Translations under genes and position numbers: made by a program
Notes under the pieces: generated by a model
Seen by the model: only the letters and a program-made list of their open reading frames with translations
The model's database searches: none
What the model was told of the DNA's origin: nothing
From: an uncultured Collinsella sp.
GTDB lineage: Bacteria; Actinomycetota; Coriobacteriia; Coriobacteriales; Coriobacteriaceae
Assembly (NCBI GenBank): GCA_900554495.1
Contig: USHR01000094.1
Coordinates: 1 to 7,344, forward strand
Reading direction: 5' to 3'
Length of the DNA stretch: 7,344 bases
Shown: in pieces, positions 1-4,456 of the stretch
Numbering within the stretch: the first letter of the stretch is position 1
How the letters are laid out: every line of letters starts with the position of its first letter

Positions 1-180
1 ACCGCAGGAAGCTTGGATACGCCTAGGCGCGGTCCAAGAAATCGTCCGCACCCCCAAACAGGAACTATTTCACCGCAACTGCTGGGGGGGTAGACTGCGG
101 CGGCGGCAGAGGCAGCGGCAGCGGCGTTGGCAGCTGTGGTAGTGGCAACGGCAGCTGGCAGGGTGTTTTCCGTCTACTTG
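1..180. other. Gene-free stretch downstream of mgtA
   Basis: No supportable gene is seen. Plus-strand frame 2 is open from the window edge to a TAG at 140-142, but it has no visible start and ends in a low-complexity Arg/Gln run, so the 3' end of a neighbouring gene is possible but unsupported. An imperfect inverted repeat lies at 12-38 (outer arms CTTGGA/TCCAAG around the palindrome CGCCTAGGCG). A run of seven G lies at 84-90. No hairpin with a U-tract is seen that would end the mgtA transcript. Confidence 0.5.
105..161. repeat. Degenerate GGCAGC hexamer repeat
   Basis: GGCAG occurs at 105, 111, 117, 129, 150 and 157, with degraded units between (GGCGTT at 123, GGCAAC at 144). The spacing is 6 at first and then slips by three. 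One minus-strand frame reads this as a Leu-Pro repeat, and one plus-strand frame as a Gly/Ser-rich stretch. Neither frame has a credible start, so a non-coding simple repeat just past the mgtA stop codon is the simplest reading. Confidence 0.6.
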
Positions 181-2949
181 CTACAGCAGCTCGCCGTGGC
201 GGGCAATGTAGCGGCGCTTCGCCAGCTGGGTGAGCGCGATATAGGCGGTAACGATGCCAATGAGCAGCCCAAAAAAGCTCGTGGGCAGCGGCATGAGGCC
301 GAGCGCATCGGCGATGGGGCTTGCCGGCAGCCAGGTGACGAGCGCCAGGCCCAGCACGGTAAGAACGCACAATGCGGGCGCGGCGTGGTCGCGCGGGCTC
401 GGCAGATGCGGGGAGCGCAACATGTGGACCACGAGTGTCTGCGACCACATGGACTCGACAAACCAGCCGCTCTGGAAGAGCGCAGCAAAGGTCGCCATAC
501 CCGCGACGTCGCCCGCGGTGGCAAGCTCGGACCAGCTTGCGTCCACGGCGGCGGGGCACACGACAAAGAAGAGCGCGGCGAAGGTCACGATGTCAAACAG
601 CGAGCTCACGGGGCCCAGCTCGAGCATAAAGCCCTTGATGGACGCGGCGTCCCAGGCACGCGGGCGGGCAGTCCAGGCGTCATCGACGGTGTCCCACGGC
701 AGTGCGATGCACACGATCTCGTAGACCAGCGACAGCAGTACCAGCTGCAGGGCGCTCATGGGCAAAAACGGCAAGAACAGGCTCGCGACGGTCACGGACA
801 GCACATTGCCAAAGTTGGAGCTCACCGTGGTCTTGAGGTACTTGAGCAGGTTGCCGTAAGTGCGGCGGCCTTCGATGATGCCGCGCTCGAGCACGCCCAG
901 GTCCTTCTGAAGCAAGATGATATCGGCGGATTCCTTGGCAATATCGACGGCCGAATCGACCGAGATGCCGCAATCGCTCGCACGCATGGCGGCGGCGTCG
1001 TTGATGCCGTCGCCCATAAAGCCCACGGTGTGGCCGAGCATCTCGCGCATGACACGTACCAGGCGCGCCTTCTGCAGCGGCGAGAGCTTGGCGAAGAGGT
1101 GGGTTTTCTCGGCGCGCTTGGCAAGTTCGGCGTCATCGAGCGCATCGATCTCGGAGCCGAGCAAGACGTTGCTCGCATCGATACCAATCTGCTCGCAGAC
1201 GGTGGCGGCGACGCGGTCGTTGTCGCCGGTTAGGACCTTGACCGCCACGCCCTTGGCCTCGAGGGTGGCGACGGCGCCCGCGGCACTTGCTTTGGGCGGA
1301 TCGAGGAAGGCCAAAAAGCCCATCAGCACCATGTCGCACTCGTCGGCGATGCCAAACTCGCCCACGCAGCGCGGATTGGTCTTCTGCGCCACGGCAATTA
1401 CGCGTAGGCCCTCGGCGTTAAGTCCGGCGATCTGCTTGCGAATCTGGGCGAGCTTCTCGTCGGTGAGCGGCTGAGCGATGCCATCGATCTCGACAAAGGA
1501 GCAGATCTCGAGCATTTCCTCGGCAGCGCCCTTGGTAACCATCTGGGTTTTGCCTTGGGCGTCGGCGACAACTACGCTCAGGCGACGGCGCGAGAAATCG
1601 AAGGGAACCTCGTCGACCTTGGTGTAGCGGTCGCGCAGGCTCTGGCCCAGCATGGAATCGGGTGCGACGGTCGAGGGCGTCACATCGGCACGGTCGATTA
1701 CGGCCAGGTCGATAAGATTTTTGAGGCCGGTCTGGAAGAAGCTGTTCAAAAACGCATGGCGCAGCACGCGCGCGTCCTCGTTGCCATCGGTGTTGAGGTA
1801 GCGCTCGAGCACGATGCGGTCTTCGGTGAGGGTGCCGGTCTTGTCGCAGCACAGGACGTCCATCGCTCCGAGGTTTTGAATCGCCGGCAGCTCCTTGACG
1901 ATAACCTGGCGACGGGCGAGGTCCTTGGCGCCCTGCGACAGGCTCGTGGTCACGATGACGGGAAGCATCTGCGGCGTGATGCCCACGGCCACGCTCGTGG
2001 CGAACAGCAGCGCGTCGATGACGTTGCCCTTGGTGGCGGCGTTGATGGCAAAGACGGCCGGCGCCATAACGAGCATCAGGCGCACCAGCAGCATGGAGAC
2101 GCTCGAGACGCCGCGGTCAAACGCGCTCTTTTCGCCGCGCCCGTTGAGCATCTTGGCGATGCCGCCCAGGTAGGTGTCCGAGCCGGTGGCAACGACAAGC
2201 GCCATGGCGGCGCCGTTTTGCACGGAGGTGCCGGTAAAGACGATGTTCTTGCAGGCAGAGAGTGGCAGTGCGGAGCCGTCGGCGCCCTCGACGACGGTGA
2301 CGGCGGTGGTCTTCTCGACGGCCTCGCTCTCGCCGGTGAGTGCGGACTCGATCACAAACAGGTCGCGCGCGGTGATGATGCGGGCATCTGCCGGCACCAT
2401 ATCGCCGGCAGAGAGACGGATTACATCGCCGGGGACGAGCTCGTCGAAGGGGATCTCGATGCGCTCGCCGTCGCGCAGGGCGGTGCAAGTGTTGGAGACC
2501 AGGTCCTTGAGGGCCTCGGCCGCATTGCCGCTGCGGGCTTCCTGGATAAACTTCATGCCGCCCGATACCAGCAGCATGGTGCCGATGACGATGACCGTGG
2601 AGGGGTCGCGCTGCGGCTCGGGCACGGCGAGCACGTCGATATAGAGCGAGACCAGCGCAAGTGCGGCGAGGATGCCGGCGAAGGGATCGATGAAGGCGTC
2701 GGCGATGCGGCGGGCGAGCGTCTTGGTCGGTGCCTCGATGGTGTTGGGGCCGGAGGCGTACAGGCGCTCGGTTGCCTGCTCGGTGGTGAGGCCGTTTGCC
2801 GTGGCGTCAAGCAGTACGAGAGCGTCATCGGCACTATGGGTGGTGGCGAATATGGTGTTCTTGGACAGGCCGGTGCGAGCGGCAGGGTGCGCCGTGCGGC
2901 GGCGCTTGGAGATAGCTTCGAGTACCGTGGCGGTTTTGAGCATCAGCAT
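181..2949 (-). CDS. mgtA: Magnesium-translocating P-type ATPase (MgtA/MgtB family)
   Basis: Encodes 922 aa, close to the roughly 900 aa usual for P3B ATPases, which use ATP to bring Mg2+ into the cell through the cytoplasmic membrane. Visible marks: actuator loop TGES at residues 205-208, phosphorylated Asp369 in DKTGTLT, nucleotide-domain KGA at 473-475, and hinge GDGIND at 646-651. Hydrophobic segments lie near residues 65-125 and 280-345 and in the last 200 residues, as expected for about ten membrane helices. The P-domain run GRRTYGNLLKYLK and the C-terminal FQSGWFVES and SQTLVVHM segments are typical of MgtA rather than Ca2+ or heavy-metal pumps. The start at 2949 is chosen because AAGGAGG ends 5-6 nt upstream; an in-frame ATG at 3000 lacks such a site. 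Oddities: TM4 reads GITPQMLP, with Gln327 where enterobacterial MgtA/MgtB have Glu, and the phosphorylation motif is preceded by Cys-Cys rather than Cys-Thr. The gene stands alone, preceded by a long structured leader. Confidence 0.96.
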   Translation of the reverse strand: MLMLKTATVLEAISKRRRTAHPAARTGLSKNTIFATTHSADDALVLLDATANGLTTEQATERLYASGPNTIEAPTKTLARRIADAFIDPFAGILAALALVSLYIDVLAVPEPQRDPSTVIVIGTMLLVSGGMKFIQEARSGNAAEALKDLVSNTCTALRDGERIEIPFDELVPGDVIRLSAGDMVPADARIITARDLFVIESALTGESEAVEKTTAVTVVEGADGSALPLSACKNIVFTGTSVQNGAAMALVVATGSDTYLGGIAKMLNGRGEKSAFDRGVSSVSMLLVRLMLVMAPAVFAINAATKGNVIDALLFATSVAVGITPQMLPVIVTTSLSQGAKDLARRQVIVKELPAIQNLGAMDVLCCDKTGTLTEDRIVLERYLNTDGNEDARVLRHAFLNSFFQTGLKNLIDLAVIDRADVTPSTVAPDSMLGQSLRDRYTKVDEVPFDFSRRRLSVVVADAQGKTQMVTKGAAEEMLEICSFVEIDGIAQPLTDEKLAQIRKQIAGLNAEGLRVIAVAQKTNPRCVGEFGIADECDMVLMGFLAFLDPPKASAAGAVATLEAKGVAVKVLTGDNDRVAATVCEQIGIDASNVLLGSEIDALDDAELAKRAEKTHLFAKLSPLQKARLVRVMREMLGHTVGFMGDGINDAAAMRASDCGISVDSAVDIAKESADIILLQKDLGVLERGIIEGRRTYGNLLKYLKTTVSSNFGNVLSVTVASLFLPFLPMSALQLVLLSLVYEIVCIALPWDTVDDAWTARPRAWDAASIKGFMLELGPVSSLFDIVTFAALFFVVCPAAVDASWSELATAGDVAGMATFAALFQSGWFVESMWSQTLVVHMLRSPHLPSPRDHAAPALCVLTVLGLALVTWLPASPIADALGLMPLPTSFFGLLIGIVTAYIALTQLAKRRYIARHGELL

Positions 2950-2953
2950 AGGG

Positions 2954-2961
2954 TCCTCCTT
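2954..2961 (-). promoter_or_regulatory. Ribosome binding site that sets the mgtA start
   Basis: Read on the minus strand, AAGGAGGA lies with CCCT between it and the ATG at 2949. This strong match to the 16S rRNA tail rules in 2949 and argues against the in-frame ATG 17 codons upstream. Confidence 0.85.
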
Positions 2962-3014
2962 GTTGAAGGGAGTTAGCGTACGTGTCGTATTGAGTTGCAA
3001 AAAACCTAGATGTC

Positions 3015-3032
3015 GCTCACGTCAAGCTCACG
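3015..3032. repeat. Direct repeat GCTCACG with 11-bp period
   Basis: GCTCACG occurs at 3015-3021 and again at 3026-3032, separated by TCAA. A spacing of one helical turn is common for binding sites of OmpR/PhoB-type response regulators. However, the repeat lies inside the proposed transcribed leader, and no promoter next to it is convincing, so a regulator site is only a possibility. Confidence 0.3.
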
Positions 3033-3037
3033 AACCA

Positions 3038-3064
3038 CCACAAAGGGGACAGGCACCTTTGTGG
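3038..3064. repeat. Stem-loop carrying a GGGGACAGG repeat motif
   Basis: CCACAAAGG (3038-3046) pairs perfectly with CCTTTGTGG (3056-3064) around a 9-nt loop. The element contains GGGGACAGG at 3045-3053, which recurs inverted at 4312-4320 and belongs to the GGGGAC repeat family scattered between genes here. A run of nine G (3063-3071) overlaps its right arm. It lies in the mgtA leader, between the leader ORF and the coding region. Confidence 0.75.
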
Positions 3065-3091
3065 GGGGGGGTGACGATCTGCCGGTGGCGT

Positions 3092-3163
3092 TTATGCGTG
3101 TGCGGAGTCCTCGCGGCGTGCCGAGGGCGACATGCAGGTTTTTCGACTAGGACTGCCTTCCAT
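3092..3163 (-). CDS. Candidate 23-aa leader peptide upstream of mgtA
   Basis: An ATG at 3163 opens 23 codons ending at TAA (3094-3092). It is preceded on the minus strand by AGGAGGTG (3168-3175), a perfect eight-base match to the usual anti-Shine-Dalgarno sequence, at good spacing. The peptide begins MEGSPSRKT and ends DSAHA; it is hydrophilic, with two Pro and no membrane segment. It lies about 60 nt downstream of a good promoter and 142 nt upstream of the mgtA start, so it should be on the same transcript. Enterobacterial mgtA also has a short leader ORF (mgtL, Pro-rich, starting ME), where Mg2+-dependent translation controls transcription into mgtA. The placement is similar, but I see no real sequence homology. 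The strong ribosome binding site is the main evidence; a chance ORF cannot be excluded. Confidence 0.5.
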   Translation of the reverse strand: MEGSPSRKTCMSPSARREDSAHA

Positions 3164-3230
3164 GGCACACCTCCTAAAGGCTGAGCGCAGCGCGCTTTGG
3201 GTATCTCGTACCCCTTTTTAAGCCGCCCGT

Positions 3231-3259
3231 ATTCTTGATGAGGGGGTTTGACATGTCAA
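3231..3259 (-). promoter_or_regulatory. Promoter for the leader ORF and mgtA
   Basis: On the minus strand a perfect TTGACA (-35, 3254-3259) is followed after 17 bp by AAGAAT (-10, 3231-3236; four of six consensus bases). Transcription would begin near 3224, about 60 nt before the leader ORF. The -35 box is half of the 12-bp palindrome TTGACATGTCAA (3248-3259), flanked by G- and C-runs, which could also be an operator. Confidence 0.55.
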
Positions 3260-3389
3260 CCCCATTGTTCGGAAAACCATTCCCCCTGACAAAGCCTTTA
3301 CAGAATGCCGTGGCCCCAAAGCGCGCCCGCATCGACGCTTCGCCTGCGCTAAACTGGAAGGCACGTACGCGATTACGAGAGGAGCCCGC

Positions 3390-4070
3390 ATGGAGGCTTA
3401 CAAGCAAGAGTTCATCAAGTTTATGGTCGAGTCCGACGTCCTTAAGTTCGGCAGCTTTACGCTCAAGAGCGGCCGTCAGTCCCCGTTCTTTATGAACGCC
3501 GGCGCTTACGTGACGGGCTACCAGCTCAAGAAGCTGGGCGAGTATTACGCCCAGGCCATCCACGATAACTTTGGCGACGACTTTGATGTGCTGTTTGGAC
3601 CGGCCTACAAGGGTATCCCGCTGGCCGTCGTGACCGCAATTGCCTACCACGAGCTGTACGGCAAGGAGGTCAAGTACTGCTGCGACCGCAAGGAGGCCAA
3701 GGACCACGGTGCCGATAAGGGCAACCTGCTGGGTTATGAGCCCAAGGACGGCGACCGTGTGGTCATGGTCGAGGACGTTACCACCAGCGGCAAGTCCATC
3801 GACGAGACCTATCCCAAGGTCAAGGCTGCTGCCGATGTCGAGATTAAGGGCCTGATCGTGTCCCTCAACCGCATGGAGGTCGGCAAGGGCGGTGTGACCA
3901 CCGCGCAGAAGGAGATCGAGGCCAAGTACGGTTTCCCCGTCGCGAGCATCGTCTCCATGGCTGAGGTCGTCGAGACCCTCTACAACCACGAGATCGACGG
4001 CAAGGTTGTCATCGACGACGAGCTCAAGACCGCCATCGACGCCTACTACGAGCAGTACGGAGCACGTTAG
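3390..4070 (+). CDS. pyrE: Orotate phosphoribosyltransferase
   Basis: Encodes 226 aa (E. coli PyrE has 213). The enzyme joins orotate to PRPP to give orotidine 5'-monophosphate and pyrophosphate, the fifth step of pyrimidine synthesis, in the cytoplasm and with Mg2+. The PRPP-binding motif VVMVEDVTTSGKS ends at residue 136, with the acidic pair Glu128-Asp129. The N-terminal LKSGRQSPFFMN segment has Lys26, a family-conserved substrate-binding position, and FGPAYKGIP starts at residue 69. The start at 3390 is set by AGAGGAG (3378-3384), 5 nt upstream. No pyr neighbours are present. The upstream gene diverges, so pyrE has its own promoter; TAAACT at 3350-3355 is a possible -10 box but no good -35 accompanies it. 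The stop codon lies inside a 13-bp hairpin. Confidence 0.95.
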   Translation: MEAYKQEFIKFMVESDVLKFGSFTLKSGRQSPFFMNAGAYVTGYQLKKLGEYYAQAIHDNFGDDFDVLFGPAYKGIPLAVVTAIAYHELYGKEVKYCCDRKEAKDHGADKGNLLGYEPKDGDRVVMVEDVTTSGKSIDETYPKVKAAADVEIKGLIVSLNRMEVGKGGVTTAQKEIEAKYGFPVASIVSMAEVVETLYNHEIDGKVVIDDELKTAIDAYYEQYGAR

Positions 4071-4098
4071 TTACGGCGTTTTACCAAACGCCGTAACT
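4069..4098 (+). terminator. Perfect hairpin at the pyrE stop codon
   Basis: AGTTACGGCGTTT (4069-4081) pairs fully with 4086-4098 around the loop TACC. The last two bases of the stop codon are in the stem. No U-run follows, so on its own it is not a classical intrinsic terminator. It could protect the pyrE mRNA end or act together with the following hairpin. Confidence 0.6.
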
Positions 4099-4110
4099 GC
4101 TCGACGCTGC

Positions 4111-4209
4111 GCGGGCCGCATTTGGACAATCTGACGTTCAACTTCAAGGGCGCGACCAGAAGGTCAGCGCCCTTTCGTTTCACGTCACCTTGTCTCAAAT
4201 GCGGCCCGC
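4111..4209. repeat. Large imperfect palindrome, about 100 nt
   Basis: Nested pairing: 4111-4124 with 4196-4209 (14 bp), 4125-4129 with 4190-4194 (5 bp), 4132-4137 with 4182-4187 (6 bp), 4146-4153 with 4167-4174 (8 bp) and 4154-4157 with 4162-4165 (4 bp), closed by loop AGAA. That gives 37 pairs, with only small bulges apart from one 8x7 internal loop. Weaker pairing (CGAC with GTCG) may extend it to 4102-4218. No start-bearing reading frame accounts for it. The palindromic form and length suit a miniature mobile element or a structured RNA; the innermost part may be the pyrE terminator. Confidence 0.75.
4146..4180 (+). terminator. Probable pyrE terminator (core of the palindrome)
   Basis: AAGGGCGCGACC (4146-4157) and GGTCAGCGCCCTT (4162-4174) form 12 pairs with a single bulged A (4166) and a tetraloop. 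TTTCGTTT (4173-4180) overlaps and follows the stem, giving a moderately U-rich tail. It is the best intrinsic-terminator candidate after pyrE. Confidence 0.55.
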
Positions 4210-4246
4210 TCGCTGTCGTTGCCAAAACATCGGCGCTTCCGTTGTT

Positions 4247-4293
4247 GGCACTTTGGGACGTTCCTTCTGTGCCGGCACTTTGGGACAATCCTT
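4247..4293. repeat. Tandem repeat, 27-bp period, GGGAC core
   Basis: The 20-base unit starting GGCACTTTGGGAC occurs at 4247-4266 and 4274-4293, identical at 18 of 20 bases (GT versus AA after GGGAC). The offset is exactly 27 bp. Each copy ends in TCCTT. It belongs to the dispersed GGGGAC family of this window. Confidence 0.8.
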
Positions 4294-4308
4294 GCCATTA
4301 ATGCAAAG

Positions 4309-4322
4309 CAACCTGTCCCCAT
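4309..4322 (-). repeat. Inverted GGGGACAGG motif copy
   Basis: On the minus strand this reads AATGGGGACAGGTT, sharing GGGGACAGG with the stem-loop at 3038-3064. It lies 15 bases downstream of the tandem repeat at 4247-4293, in the opposite orientation. Confidence 0.55.
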
Positions 4323-4360
4323 TGCGTCAAGCGGCGTGTGCCGTTAAGCGGAGAGGCGCA

Positions 4361-4388
4361 TTGTTGACCCATCGTTTGGGCATACAAT
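4361..4388 (+). promoter_or_regulatory. Likely ade promoter
   Basis: TACAAT (4383-4388) matches the -10 consensus at five of six bases. The -35 is weak: TTGTTG (4361-4366) at 16 bp. The better-looking TTGACC (4364-4369) is only 13 bp away. Transcription would start near 4393-4396, just before the hairpin at 4401. Confidence 0.4.
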
Positions 4389-4400
4389 GGCTATTGGCTT

Positions 4401-4436
4401 GCTGCGGTGAAGGCTTGTCCGCTCCGCAGCTTTTTT
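4401..4436 (+). terminator. Terminator-like hairpin in the ade leader (possible attenuator)
   Basis: GCTGCGG (4401-4407) pairs with CCGCAGC (4424-4430), directly followed by six T (4431-4436): the form of an intrinsic terminator. It lies between the likely ade promoter and the ade ribosome binding site, with only 20 nt to the start codon, so ade transcription must pass through it. GCGGAG at 4348-4353 could pair with CTCCGC (4422-4427) in a longer transcript, a possible antiterminator. It may instead stop read-through from pyrE. No purine riboswitch was recognised. Confidence 0.6.
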
Positions 4437-4456
4437 CTACGGTTAAAGGAGTATGT

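Larger units (their letters stand above)
3000..3143 (-). promoter_or_regulatory. Long-range inverted repeat in the mgtA leader
   Basis: Positions 3000-3016 can pair with 3127-3143: seven pairs (3010-3016 with 3127-3133), a 2x2 mismatch, then eight pairs (3000-3007 with 3136-3143). In the minus-strand RNA the 5' arm lies inside the 23-codon leader ORF. The 3' arm ends in six U residues (from 3004-2999), about 50 nt before the mgtA ATG. A 9-bp hairpin (3038-3064) sits in the intervening 110 nt. A ribosome on the leader ORF would mask the 5' arm, so translation-coupled attenuation is a plausible inference. The large loop makes a simple intrinsic terminator uncertain. The pairing is seen in the sequence; its function is not shown. 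Confidence 0.5.

Noticed and set aside
2..142. Plus-strand frame open from the window edge to 142 as the end of an upstream gene
   Set aside because: No start or domain can be seen and the end is low-complexity Arg/Gln; the sequence beyond the window edge is needed.
1555..2976. Long plus-strand open frame (473 codons) opposite mgtA
   Set aside because: It lies wholly antisense to a gene with intact family motifs, has Gly/Ala/Asp/His-rich composition typical of high-GC mirror frames, and has no recognisable domain.
2950..3000. mgtA start at 3000 instead of 2949
   Set aside because: The extra 17 residues have no good ribosome binding site, while AAGGAGG is ideally placed before 2949.
2950..3230. 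M-box (ykoK) magnesium riboswitch in the mgtA leader
   Set aside because: I looked for the conserved M-box core and did not find it; the leader structures seen are different. A covariance-model search would settle it.
4190..4456. N-terminal extension of ade from the in-frame ATG at 4190
   Set aside because: It would translate half of the palindrome, the tandem repeats, the -10 box and the terminator hairpin; the ribosome binding site and the family N-terminus both fit 4457.
4219..4456. Purine riboswitch upstream of ade
   Set aside because: The conserved junction and loop sequences of adenine/guanine aptamers were not recognised, and the likely transcription start leaves no room before the terminator hairpin.
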